In this document: positions 25,191 through 33,724 of the stretch, in pieces
Layout of the letters: the number at the start of each line of letters is the position of its first letter
Position numbering within the stretch: position 1 is the stretch's first letter
NCBI GenBank assembly: GCA_963626805.1
Contig: CAVFXS010000066.1
Location: 1-64,000 of the forward strand
DNA length: 64,000 nt
Reading direction: 5' to 3'
DNA from: CAG-632 sp963626805
Lineage (GTDB): Bacteria > Bacillota > Clostridia > Lachnospirales > Lachnospiraceae
Position numbers and translations under genes: made by a program
Notes under the pieces: generated by a model
Told to the model about the DNA's origin: nothing
Seen by the model: the letters and a program-made list of their open reading frames with translations, nothing else
The model's database searches: none

Positions 25191-26570
25191 ATGGATGAAT
25201 TAAAATGTAGCATATGCGGATCCCCAGTGAATGCGGGAGATTCATTCTGTCAGAATTGCGGAAATCCAATTCAGCCACAGAAGCAGGAAGAAACAGTTAT
25301 GCCGGAAGTAACAGAGCCGACAGTTGCAGTCACACCGGATGTGACAGAGCCGACTCCTATAGTAGCAGAGACTACGGAGACAATAGAAGCAGTACAGCCT
25401 GAGTATGAAGCAGTATCCGCACAGCCGGAGGAAAAAACGGCGACAAATCCATTCTCATTAGCGGAAGAGGATACAGCGGCAGCACAGACCGGTACATATC
25501 AGCAGAGTGCACCACAGCCACAGCAGGTACCGTATCAGCAGAGTGCACCGCAGTCACAGGCCGGAATCTATCAGCAGGGTGTATCACAGCCACAGCAGGT
25601 ACCATATCAGCAGACCGGTGCATATCAGGGATCGTATTACGGTCAGCAGGCACAGATGGGTGCCCAACAGCCACAAATGCAGAAGAAGCCTAGCAAGGCA
25701 GCCGGAATCGTTGGTCTGATCCTCGGTATTCTGGGTCTGTTAACCTCTGCCTGTGGAATTATGGTTATTCCGCTTATTTTCTGTTTAGTAGGTATTATTC
25801 TGGCGATTGTATGTCTGGCGAAAAAGTCAAGCAAGGGACTTGGAATCTCAGGCCTGATCGTAAGTATTCTGGGTCTGATCAGTGGTCTGATCTTTATGTT
25901 TCTGGTGCTGGGTGTATTATCTTCAGCCGGTACATCACTTGGTGAGATGGATTTGGAGGAAATCATAAATACACTTGAAGATAACAGCAGTGATGGCAGT
26001 CTGGATTATGTGCCTGGAGATTATGATTCGGTCTATACAGATGATAAAGATGGAAAGGCAGAGGTATTACCATCTTCCTTTGAATCACTATCAGATGCAA
26101 ATCAGATTATGATTAATGGAATTGTATATACGTTACCAATATCGTTAAGTAATTCTGGCTTTTCAATCAATGAGCAATACGAAGAGGATATGGATTCACT
26201 AGCTGACGATGGCTGGGCACCAGGTGACTATAAGTTTGTGCTACTGGATTCTTCAGATGGAACTTCCGTATATGGATTTGTAGAAAATATGTCAGATGCT
26301 ACAATTTATTCAGAGGCTGACTTAATGTTATCAGGACTAAATGTCGATAATTATTCATGCTCGACTTGTGCAGAACCAAGCGTAATGCTTGCAAATGGAA
26401 TTACGCTCGGCACCAGTAAGGTAGGGGTACTCAATCTGCTCGGTGAGCCTGACGATACTGTTACGGAAGGTGTTTATTATGAATCGGCAGACGGGTATAC
26501 CAATCTATATCTGGAATATGATGAAGATGATAATGTAAAGTGTATTGAAATTACAGTTTACAAAGATTAA
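25191..26570 (+). CDS. Zinc-ribbon, Gln/Pro-rich membrane protein with DUF4190-like segment
   Basis: A 459-residue protein of unknown function. It begins with a zinc ribbon (CSIC near residue 5 and CQNCG near 22-26), then a Thr/Val/Glu-rich stretch, then tandem Gln/Pro/Tyr repeats built on PYQQSAPQ (about 110-155). Two membrane segments of the DUF4190 type follow (about 170-250). A globular C-terminal domain of about 190 residues, probably outside the cell, is acidic and has one CSTC pair. That last part is visibly more A+T-rich and uses different codons from its neighbours. Start after AGGAGG. Function not assigned. Confidence 0.85.
   Translation: MDELKCSICGSPVNAGDSFCQNCGNPIQPQKQEETVMPEVTEPTVAVTPDVTEPTPIVAETTETIEAVQPEYEAVSAQPEEKTATNPFSLAEEDTAAAQTGTYQQSAPQPQQVPYQQSAPQSQAGIYQQGVSQPQQVPYQQTGAYQGSYYGQQAQMGAQQPQMQKKPSKAAGIVGLILGILGLLTSACGIMVIPLIFCLVGIILAIVCLAKKSSKGLGISGLIVSILGLISGLIFMFLVLGVLSSAGTSLGEMDLEEIINTLEDNSSDGSLDYVPGDYDSVYTDDKDGKAEVLPSSFESLSDANQIMINGIVYTLPISLSNSGFSINEQYEEDMDSLADDGWAPGDYKFVLLDSSDGTSVYGFVENMSDATIYSEADLMLSGLNVDNYSCSTCAEPSVMLANGITLGTSKVGVLNLLGEPDDTVTEGVYYESADGYTNLYLEYDEDDNVKCIEITVYKD
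25490..25640 (+). repeat. In-gene tandem repeats encoding Gln/Pro/Tyr motifs
   Basis: Imperfect copies of a unit around CACAGCAGGTACCGTATCAG encode PQQVPYQQS-like segments, three to four times. Such repeats easily change copy number and probably form a flexible linker. Confidence 0.7.
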
Positions 26571-26573
26571 AAC

Positions 26574-26602
26574 TTGCATATTTGGAAATACTGTGTTATA
26601 TT
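26574..26602 (+). promoter_or_regulatory. Promoter of the rimP-ribF operon
   Basis: TTGCAT (26574-26579), 17-base spacer, TATATT (26597-26602). The same pair of boxes and spacing occurs at argG. It would give a leader of about 130 bases before rimP. Confidence 0.65.
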
Positions 26603-26630
26603 AACAATAGTTGTGATACCAGTGTGACAG

Positions 26631-26656
26631 TAAGAGTGGACGAAAGTCCACTCTTA
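26631..26656 (+). other. Leader hairpin with GAAA tetraloop ahead of rimP
   Basis: An 11-base perfect stem (26631-26641 with 26646-26656) is capped by a GNRA-type loop GAAA. It lies about 22 bases inside the predicted transcript. No T tract follows directly, so it is not a convincing terminator; it could stabilise the mRNA 5' end or bind a protein. Confidence 0.6.
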
Positions 26657-26742
26657 TCTTATGTTTTGGCTGTTTAAGCGGGAATCATGGTCACGGTCTG
26701 GTTGCAAAGCTTTTAATAAGAATGGAGGCTGATGATCAGAGT

Positions 26743-27204
26743 ATGAAACGGGCAGAAATTGAACAGCGATGCGAAGCATTGGTGCAGCCAATTCTGGATG
26801 AACACGGATTTGAACTGTGGGATGTAGAGTACGTAAAGGAAGGTGCAAACTATTATCTGCGGGTGTATGCAGATAAGGAGGGTGGCATTACGATTGATGA
26901 TTGTGTAACAATCAGTCATGAACTGGAGGCAAAACTGGACGAGGATGATTTTATCGGGCAGGCTTATATTCTGGAGGTAAGCTCACCGGGACTTGGAAGG
27001 CTCCTGAAGCGGGAACGGGATTTTGAGAAGAGTCTTGGAACTGAAGTAGATATCAAGCTTTATAAGGCCGGAGAGTATGGTAAGGAGTTTACCGGAATCC
27101 TGAAGGCATATGATACGGATACCGTAACAGTAGAACTGGAAGATAAAGAGGCAGTGATCGAAAGAAAAGAGATTGCACTGATACGATTAGCATTTGATTT
27201 TTAA
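26743..27204 (+). CDS. rimP: Ribosome maturation factor RimP
   Basis: A 153-residue protein needed for 30S subunit maturation. Family motifs FELWDVEYVKEG and LEVSSPGLGRLLKRERDFEKSLG are clear. The start is uncertain: ATG 26743 aligns with other RimP N-termini, but its GGAGG lies 14 bases upstream; ATG 26722 would add seven residues and lacks a site. It opens the conserved rimP-nusA-infB operon. Confidence 0.92.
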   Translation: MKRAEIEQRCEALVQPILDEHGFELWDVEYVKEGANYYLRVYADKEGGITIDDCVTISHELEAKLDEDDFIGQAYILEVSSPGLGRLLKRERDFEKSLGTEVDIKLYKAGEYGKEFTGILKAYDTDTVTVELEDKEAVIERKEIALIRLAFDF

Positions 27205-27222
27205 TTTAAGGAGGAAAAGGAA

Positions 27223-28293
27223 ATGTCAGAAATTATGGATGCACTTGCTCAGATTGAGAAGGAGAAAGGAATAGATCATGAAGTATTAATGGAAACGATT
27301 GAAAAAGCAATCGTTGATGCTTATAAGAAGGATAAAGACAGCGACGTTAATATGCAGGTACAGATGGATCGAAAGACCGGCGAGTTCAGTGCATTTATTG
27401 AACGAGAGGTAGTAGAGGATGTTACTAATCCGGCAACAGAGATCAGTTTGGAAGAAGCTAAAATGCATGATCCACGGTATGAAGTCGGTGATGTGGTCAG
27501 AGTTGAAGTACAGCCTAAGAATTTCGGAAGAATTTCAGCACAGAATGCAAGAAATGTAATTGTGCAGAAGATTAAGGAAGAGGAAAGAAAATCCATCTTC
27601 AATCATTTCCAGTGTAAGGAAAAGGATGTTGTAACCGGTGTAGTTCAGCGTTATGTAGGAAGAAATGTGTGTATCAGCTTAGATGATAAGACTGATGCTA
27701 TTCTGACCGAGAATGAGCAGATTCCGGGTGAAAGCTTCTGCCCGACCGATCGCGTAAAGTTATATATTATTGAAGTAAAGGAAAGCAATAAGGGACCTAA
27801 GATTCTGGTTTCCAGAACCCATCCGGAGCTGGTAAAGCGGCTGTTTGAAAAGGAAGTAACTGAAGTGGCGGACGGTACGGTAGAGATCAAGGCAATTTCC
27901 AGAGAGGCAGGTTCCCGTTCCAAGATCGCAGTATGGTCAAATGATGAGAATGTAGACCCGGTAGGCGCCTGTGTAGGATTAAACGGTGCCCGTGTAAATG
28001 CAATCGTCAGTGATCTGCGCGGAGAGAAGATCGATATTATCACATGGGATTCGAACCCGGCTATTTTTATTAAAAATGCATTGAGTCCATCCAGTGTTGT
28101 ATCCGTAACAGTTGATGTAGATGAGAAGAGTGCCAAGGTAATTGTGCCAGATAATCAGCTATCGCTGGCAATCGGTAAAGAAGGCCAGAATGCAAGACTT
28201 GCAGCACGTCTGACAGGTTATAAGATTGATATTAAGAGTGAATCACAGGTTGAGCCGGAAGCGGAACCTACGGAAGCAGAGACTCTTTCATAA
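27223..28293 (+). CDS. nusA: Transcription termination/antitermination factor NusA
   Basis: A 356-residue RNA polymerase-binding factor that affects pausing, termination and antitermination. It has the N-terminal polymerase-binding domain, an S1 domain (about 135-200) and two KH domains (about 200-345; GACVGLNGARVNAI and LAIGKEGQNARLAARLTGYKIDI). The acidic C-terminal extension of proteobacterial NusA is absent, as usual in Firmicutes. AAGGAGG precedes the ATG. Confidence 0.97.
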   Translation: MSEIMDALAQIEKEKGIDHEVLMETIEKAIVDAYKKDKDSDVNMQVQMDRKTGEFSAFIEREVVEDVTNPATEISLEEAKMHDPRYEVGDVVRVEVQPKNFGRISAQNARNVIVQKIKEEERKSIFNHFQCKEKDVVTGVVQRYVGRNVCISLDDKTDAILTENEQIPGESFCPTDRVKLYIIEVKESNKGPKILVSRTHPELVKRLFEKEVTEVADGTVEIKAISREAGSRSKIAVWSNDENVDPVGACVGLNGARVNAIVSDLRGEKIDIITWDSNPAIFIKNALSPSSVVSVTVDVDEKSAKVIVPDNQLSLAIGKEGQNARLAARLTGYKIDIKSESQVEPEAEPTEAETLS

Positions 28294-28322
28294 TAAGGTA
28301 CAGTGAGTAAGGGAGTGATTGC

Positions 28323-28595
28323 GTGGCTAAGAAAGCAGTAATGAGACAGTGTATCGGATGTGGGCAGCCCAAAGATAAAAAGTCCCTGATTCGCATCATC
28401 CGGACAACGGAAGGCCAGATCGAGCTGGATGCAACCGGTAAGAAAAATGGCAGAGGTGCATATCTGTGCATGTCCGGAGAGTGTCTGGAAAAGGCAAAGA
28501 AGTCCAAGGGCCTGGAGCGTTCATTCAAGATGCCGATACCGGCTGAGGTATATGAAGAATTAGGTAAGGAGTTGAAGACATTTGAAACCAGATAA
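28323..28595 (+). CDS. YlxR/RnpM family RNA-binding protein (DUF448)
   Basis: A 90-residue basic protein of the YlxR family. RQCIGCGQ near residue 10 and GRGAYLC near 48-54 are the signature. B. subtilis YlxR has been described as a modulator of RNase P (RnpM). It starts with GTG after GGGAG, between nusA and the L7Ae-like gene, the standard position. The next gene begins inside its 3' end. Confidence 0.92.
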   Translation: MAKKAVMRQCIGCGQPKDKKSLIRIIRTTEGQIELDATGKKNGRGAYLCMSGECLEKAKKSKGLERSFKMPIPAEVYEELGKELKTFETR

Positions 28596-28905
28596 GGTAT
28601 TATCCCTGCTTGGCCTTGCTGCAAAGGCAGGAAAGGTTACCAGTGGAGAGTTTTCAACGGAAAAAGCGATAAAAACCCGGAAGGCCTTTTTGGTCATTGT
28701 TGCAGAAGATGCTTCAGACAATACCCAAAAGGCATTCAGAGATTCATGTGATTACTACCAGATACCTTTTGCAATCTATGGTACAAAGGAAACTCTGGGA
28801 CACAGTATCGGAAAGCAGATGAGAGCGTCGCTGGCGGTACTGGATGCAGGGTTTGGAAATGAAATTGTAAAAAAGATTGATATGCAGAATAATTTGGAGG
28901 TGTAA
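28582..28905 (+). CDS. L7Ae-family ribosomal protein (YlxQ-like)
   Basis: A 107-residue L7Ae/L30e/S12e/Gadd45-type RNA-binding protein, likely binding kink-turn RNA. LGLAAKAGKVTSGE near the start is typical of YlxQ. It starts with TTG, ten bases after AAGGAG, and overlaps the preceding gene by 14 bases. Its stop lies three bases before infB, so all these genes appear tightly coupled. Confidence 0.9.
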   Translation: MKPDKVLSLLGLAAKAGKVTSGEFSTEKAIKTRKAFLVIVAEDASDNTQKAFRDSCDYYQIPFAIYGTKETLGHSIGKQMRASLAVLDAGFGNEIVKKIDMQNNLEV

Positions 28906-28908
28906 CGG

Positions 28909-31308
28909 ATGGCAAAAATTAAAATACATCAATTAAAAACGGAATTGGGAATCGAAAGTAAAGAGATTATTGCGGTCTTGGAAGCAAACGGTATAACAGG
29001 TAAAAAACCACAGTCTGCACTGGATGAGCAGGAAGAGGCAATTGTCAGAAAGGCATTTGCAGGCAAGGAAGCAAAAACAGCTGAGCAGAAGCCGAAAGAA
29101 GAGCCGATAGAAAAGAAACAACCGGAAAAGGTAGAAGCAAAGCCGAAAAAGAAAGACACCAGAAAGCCTGAGAATAAAGGGCCGGAGAACAAGAAGCCGG
29201 AGAATAAGAAGCCGGAGAATAAGAAGCCGGAGGAAAGACCGGTAGAAAAGAAACAGCCGGAAAAGGCAGATAAGAAGCCGGAGCAGAGAAAGAACGATAA
29301 GCAGGGCGGCAATAAGAATCAGCAGAATAACAATGGCAAACGGGAGCATACCATTGTGACATTCCAGGCTGAGAACAGCAATAAGAAAAATAAAAAGAAC
29401 AATAAGAATAATAACGGCAATAACAATAATAGAAACAATGGAAATGGCAATAATAACAATGCCAATAATTCCGCTAAGCAGGCAAAGCCGGAAAAGAGAA
29501 GCGGTCAGTTTATTAAACCGGAGCCAAAGCCGGAACCGAAGGAAGATAAGGATACGATCCGTACCATTGCGTTTCCTCCTGTAATGACCGTGAAGGAGTT
29601 GGCGGATAAGATTGGAATTCCTGTAAACCAGCTGATCAAGAAGATGTTCCTTGCTGGCAATATGGTAACTGTGAATTCAGATATTGAATATGAAGCAGCT
29701 GCCGAAATTGCACTGGAATATAATATTATTGCAGAGGAAGAGGAACAGGTAGACTTAATTGAAGAGATGCTGAAGGAAGATGAAGAGGATGAATCCTTAA
29801 TGACACCACGACCACCGGTTGTCTGTGTTATGGGGCACGTAGATCATGGTAAGACATCCCTTCTGGATGCAATTCGTGCAACCAGTGTAACCAGTGATGA
29901 AGCCGGTGGTATTACACAGCATATCGGTGCATCTGTAGTTGAGATCAACGGTCAGACCATTACATTCCTGGATACTCCGGGACATGAGGCATTTACTGCC
30001 ATGCGTATGCGTGGCGCACAGTCTACGGATATTGCAATCCTGGTAGTTGCAGCGGATGATGGTGTTATGCCGCAGACAGTAGAGGCTATTAACCATGCAA
30101 AGGCTGCCGGTGTTGAGATTATCGTAGCCGTTAATAAGATTGATAAGGAAAGTGCCAATGTAGAGCGTGTAAAGCAGGAGTTAATGGAGTATGATCTGGT
30201 TGCAGAGGAATGGGGCGGATCTACTATCTTCTGTCCGGTATCTGCACATACCAAGGAAGGTCTTGATAACCTGCTTGAAATGATCCTGTTAACAGCAGAG
30301 GTTATGGAGCTGAAAGCAAACAAGAACCGGAAAGCAAGAGGTATTGTTATTGAGGCAGAGCTGGATAAGGGACGTGGTCCGGTTGCGACCGTGCTGGTAC
30401 AGAAGGGTACATTAAGAATCGGTGATACGATTGCGGTCGGTAATGTACATGGTAAGGTTCGTGCCATGGTGGATGATAAGCATCGCAGAGTGAAGGAGGC
30501 AACACCTTCTACTCCTGTTGAGATCCTTGGATTAAACGGTGTGCCGAATGCAGGTGAGATCTTCGTGGCTACTGAGAATGAAAAAGAGGCCAGAGCAATG
30601 GCAGAGGCATTCATTGCGTATGAGAAAGAGAAGCTGATTGCAGAGACCAAGTCCAAGATGTCTCTGGATGATCTGTTCTCACAGATTCAGGCAGGTAATG
30701 TCAAGGAGCTGAATCTGGTTGTAAAGGCAGATGTACAGGGTTCTGTAGAAGCAGTGAAGCAGAGTCTCTTAAAGCTTTCTAATGAAGAGGTTGTCATCAA
30801 GGTAATTCATGCCGGTGTTGGTGCGATTAACGAATCAGACGTCATTCTGGCATCTGCATCCAATGCAATCATTATTGGATTTAATGTCCGGCCGGATGCA
30901 ACTGCAAAGGAAACTGCTGAGCGTGAAAAGGTAGATATGCGTCTGTATCGTGTTATTTATGATGCCATTGAGGATATTGAAGCTGCTATGAAGGGTATGC
31001 TGGATCCGATTTATGAGGAAAAGGTAATCGGTCATGCAGAGGTAAGACAGACCTACAAGGCTTCCGGAGTCGGAACCATTGCCGGTTCCTATGTACTGGA
31101 TGGTGTGATTCAGAGAAATGCAACCTGCAGGATCTTCCGTGAAGGCGAGCAGATCTTTGAGGGATCGCTGGCATCCTTGAAGCGATTTAAGGATGATGTA
31201 AAAGAGGTTAAGACCGGATTTGAATGCGGTCTTGTATTTGAAGGATTTAATGATATTAAGGAATTTGACCAGATCGAAGCTTATATCATGGTTGAGGTTC
31301 CGAGATAA
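28909..31308 (+). CDS. infB: Translation initiation factor IF-2
   Basis: A 799-residue GTPase that brings initiator tRNA to the 30S subunit. An N-terminal IF2_N motif is followed by a long low-complexity region (about residues 50-205) with NKKPE repeats and an Asn/Lys-rich tract. A second IF2_N domain comes next, then the G domain: G1 at 309-316 (GHVDHGKT), DTPGHE near 355-360, and NKID near 410. Domains II to IV close the protein. The low-complexity insert gives the linker unusual Asn content but the core is normal. Confidence 0.97.
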   Translation: MAKIKIHQLKTELGIESKEIIAVLEANGITGKKPQSALDEQEEAIVRKAFAGKEAKTAEQKPKEEPIEKKQPEKVEAKPKKKDTRKPENKGPENKKPENKKPENKKPEERPVEKKQPEKADKKPEQRKNDKQGGNKNQQNNNGKREHTIVTFQAENSNKKNKKNNKNNNGNNNNRNNGNGNNNNANNSAKQAKPEKRSGQFIKPEPKPEPKEDKDTIRTIAFPPVMTVKELADKIGIPVNQLIKKMFLAGNMVTVNSDIEYEAAAEIALEYNIIAEEEEQVDLIEEMLKEDEEDESLMTPRPPVVCVMGHVDHGKTSLLDAIRATSVTSDEAGGITQHIGASVVEINGQTITFLDTPGHEAFTAMRMRGAQSTDIAILVVAADDGVMPQTVEAINHAKAAGVEIIVAVNKIDKESANVERVKQELMEYDLVAEEWGGSTIFCPVSAHTKEGLDNLLEMILLTAEVMELKANKNRKARGIVIEAELDKGRGPVATVLVQKGTLRIGDTIAVGNVHGKVRAMVDDKHRRVKEATPSTPVEILGLNGVPNAGEIFVATENEKEARAMAEAFIAYEKEKLIAETKSKMSLDDLFSQIQAGNVKELNLVVKADVQGSVEAVKQSLLKLSNEEVVIKVIHAGVGAINESDVILASASNAIIIGFNVRPDATAKETAEREKVDMRLYRVIYDAIEDIEAAMKGMLDPIYEEKVIGHAEVRQTYKASGVGTIAGSYVLDGVIQRNATCRIFREGEQIFEGSLASLKRFKDDVKEVKTGFECGLVFEGFNDIKEFDQIEAYIMVEVPR
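29160..29480 (+). repeat. Low-complexity repeats within infB
   Basis: Short repeats of AAGCCGGAGAATAAG encode NKKPE units (29170-29240), followed by an A-rich tract encoding Asn/Lys runs (29370-29480). They lie between the two N-terminal domains of IF-2 and probably form a disordered linker. Confidence 0.75.
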
Positions 31309-31337
31309 TCGAAGGTTAATTAGGGCATTGTCTGAGA

Positions 31338-31357
31338 CGTCTGCAGGAATGCAGATG
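31338..31357 (+). other. Intercistronic hairpin before rbfA
   Basis: Eight base pairs (31338-31345 with 31350-31357, one G-U) close a GGAA tetraloop in the 80-base gap between infB and rbfA. There is no T tract, so it may mark a processing or stabilising site rather than a terminator. Confidence 0.45.
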
Positions 31358-31388
31358 ATTTCAGATGAAGCAGATAGAGGATGATAGA

Positions 31389-31781
31389 ATGAGAAAAAAC
31401 AGTGTGAAAAACACGCGAATTAATAGTGAGGTTCAGAAAGAACTGAGTATGATCATCCGGGAAGTGAAGGATCCGAGAATCCATTTCCTGACATCGGTTA
31501 CCGATGTACAGGTGGCACCGGATCTGAAAACCTGTAAGGCATATATCAGTGTTATGGGAAATGAGGAGGAGCAGTCGAATACCCTGGCCGGTTTAAAGAG
31601 TGCGGAAGGGTATATAAGACGGGAGCTTGCACATCGGGTAAATTTACGGAATACACCGGAGATTACATTTATTCTGGATGATTCCATTGCCTATGGTGCC
31701 GCAATGTCCAAAAAGATTTCGGATTTACATGTGGAAGAATATGATTCCGAGGAACCGGAAGAGGGACATGAGGAATTATAG
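31389..31781 (+). CDS. rbfA: Ribosome-binding factor A
   Basis: A 130-residue KH-like protein that binds the 30S subunit and is needed for 16S rRNA 5' end maturation. Motifs REVKDPRIHFLTSVTDVQVAPDL and RRELAHRVNLRNTPEITF are typical. The ATG at 31389 has AGAGG eight bases upstream, while an in-frame ATG at 31365 has none. An acidic tail of about 15 residues ends the protein. Confidence 0.94.
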   Translation: MRKNSVKNTRINSEVQKELSMIIREVKDPRIHFLTSVTDVQVAPDLKTCKAYISVMGNEEEQSNTLAGLKSAEGYIRRELAHRVNLRNTPEITFILDDSIAYGAAMSKKISDLHVEEYDSEEPEEGHEEL

Positions 31782-31808
31782 GAGATCGACAAAGAAGAGA
31801 GGTAAGAT

Positions 31809-32765
31809 ATGAATCAGTTTTTACAGGCTATTTCAGAAGCACAGACAATTGTAATTCTGGGACATATACGTCCGGATGGAGATTGCGTAGGCTCCTGTAC
31901 AGGAATGTATAATTATATTACTGATAATTATCCGGAAAAACAGGTGGATATTTATCTGGGAGACTTCGATGATAAGTTCCTGTTTTTGCGAGGAGCAGAT
32001 AAGATTAGTCATGCAACGGATACCGGAAAGACCTATGATCTTTGTCTGGCACTTGATTGTGCCAGCACAGACCGGTTTGGCGAATTTGGTGTATATTATG
32101 AGACTGCAAAGCGGAAGGCAGCAATCGATCATCATGCAAGTAATCCGGGATATGGAGATATCTGTCTGGTGCGTCCGGATGCATCTGCAGCCTGTGAAGC
32201 GATTTATGGCATTCTGGAGCAGGATAAGATCAGCCGGTATTGTGCAGAGTCTTTATATCTGGGAATCGTACATGATACCGGAGTATTTAAGCACAGTAAT
32301 ACAACAAAGGAAACCATGTGTGTAGCCGGTGATCTGATCGCACTGGGCGCCAATCCGCAGAGAACGATCGATGATACCTTCTACAGCAAGACGTTTATGC
32401 AGAATCAGATTCTGGGACAGGCATTGTTAAATAGTCATATGGAGTTGGACGGACAGTGTATTGTGACCTGCCTGAGAAAGGATGTATTTGATCATTATCA
32501 TGCAAGCAGTGTAGATGTGGATGGCGTGGTAGATCAGATCCGGGTAACCAGAGGGATCGAGGTGGCAGTCTTTTATTATGAGTATGAGCCGAATGTATAT
32601 AAATTCAGCCTGCGTTCCAATGTAAAGGTAGATGTCAGCAAGATTGCATTAACACATGATGGTGGCGGACACATCCGGGCAGCCGGATTTTCACTGGCAG
32701 GCGAGCAGTCTGAGGTAGAGGCACAGGTACTTGCACAGATCGCACAGGCATTGAAAGAGGCTTGA
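31809..32765 (+). CDS. nrnA: DHH-family nanoRNase/pAp phosphatase NrnA
   Basis: A 318-residue phosphoesterase that degrades very short RNAs and 3'-phosphoadenosine 5'-phosphate. DHH domain motifs are GHIRPDGDCVGS, LALDCAST, DHHASN and VHDTGVFKHSNT, and the DHHA1 domain ends with GGGHIRAAGF. Its place between rbfA and truB is conserved in Firmicutes. AGAGAGG precedes the start. Confidence 0.93.
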   Translation: MNQFLQAISEAQTIVILGHIRPDGDCVGSCTGMYNYITDNYPEKQVDIYLGDFDDKFLFLRGADKISHATDTGKTYDLCLALDCASTDRFGEFGVYYETAKRKAAIDHHASNPGYGDICLVRPDASAACEAIYGILEQDKISRYCAESLYLGIVHDTGVFKHSNTTKETMCVAGDLIALGANPQRTIDDTFYSKTFMQNQILGQALLNSHMELDGQCIVTCLRKDVFDHYHASSVDVDGVVDQIRVTRGIEVAVFYYEYEPNVYKFSLRSNVKVDVSKIALTHDGGGHIRAAGFSLAGEQSEVEAQVLAQIAQALKEA

Positions 32766-32766
32766 T

Positions 32767-33696
32767 ATGTATGACGGTATCATAAATGTATATAAGGAGC
32801 CGGGTTACACATCCTTTGATGTGGTAGCAAAGCTTCGGGGGATTCTTCATCAGAAGAAGATCGGACATACCGGAACATTAGATCCGCAGGCAGAGGGTGT
32901 CCTGGTGGTCTGTCTTGGAAAGGCTACGAAGCTGTGTGATATTTTACCGGATCATGACAAGGAGTATGAGGCAGTTCTGCTACTTGGAACGACCACAGAC
33001 ACAGAGGACATGACCGGAACGGTATTGACGGAACAACCGGTTGATGTGACGGAAGAACAGGTGCGTCAGGTGGTTGCATCTTATGTTGGTACGTATGAAC
33101 AGGTACCGCCCATGTACTCTGCAATTAAGGTAAATGGTCAGAAGCTATATGATCTGGCAAGGCAGGGACAGGTGATTGAACGGAAACCGAGACCTTTGAC
33201 TATTTATACGCTGGAGATTCTTGATATGGATCTGCCGAGGGTTCAGTTACGGATCCGGTGCAGCCGGGGAACATATATCCGGAGTCTGTGCCGGGATATC
33301 GGAGAGAGTCTTTCTTGTGGCGGATGCATGGAACAGCTGATCCGTACCCGAGCCTGTGGCTTTCGGGCGGAGCGAAGTCTGCGGCTGAGCGAGATTGAAA
33401 CACATGAGAAGGCTGGCACGCTGTCCGGATATATAACGGCCATTGATGAAATGTATGCAGAACTGCCGAAGCTTACGGTAGCGAAGGATGGTGACAGACT
33501 GATCCATAACGGAAATAAATTCCGTAAAGCGTGCATTGCGTCAATGACGGAAGGAACACAGACAGAGACTTGTGAAGCGGATAGCAAGAACAAGACGGTC
33601 AGATATCTGGTATATGATTCCGAAAAGAGATTTACAGGAATTTATGAGTATGATCTGAAAGCGGGTGAATTTCGCCCATACAAGATGTTTTTATAA
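32767..33696 (+). CDS. truB: tRNA pseudouridine(55) synthase
   Basis: A 309-residue enzyme that converts uridine 55 of the tRNA T-loop to pseudouridine. The catalytic Asp39 lies in GTLDPQAEGVL, with YKEPGYTSFD near the start and CSRGTYIRSLCRDIG near 160-175. It begins one base after the nrnA stop, so the genes are cotranscribed. Confidence 0.96.
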   Translation: MYDGIINVYKEPGYTSFDVVAKLRGILHQKKIGHTGTLDPQAEGVLVVCLGKATKLCDILPDHDKEYEAVLLLGTTTDTEDMTGTVLTEQPVDVTEEQVRQVVASYVGTYEQVPPMYSAIKVNGQKLYDLARQGQVIERKPRPLTIYTLEILDMDLPRVQLRIRCSRGTYIRSLCRDIGESLSCGGCMEQLIRTRACGFRAERSLRLSEIETHEKAGTLSGYITAIDEMYAELPKLTVAKDGDRLIHNGNKFRKACIASMTEGTQTETCEADSKNKTVRYLVYDSEKRFTGIYEYDLKAGEFRPYKMFL

Positions 33697-33724
33697 TGAG
33701 ATTTGACAAAAAGCAGGATTAGAT

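Noticed and set aside
26631..26656. Hairpin considered as terminator of the zinc-ribbon protein gene
   Set aside because: No T tract follows, and a good promoter lies upstream of it, so it belongs to the rimP leader.
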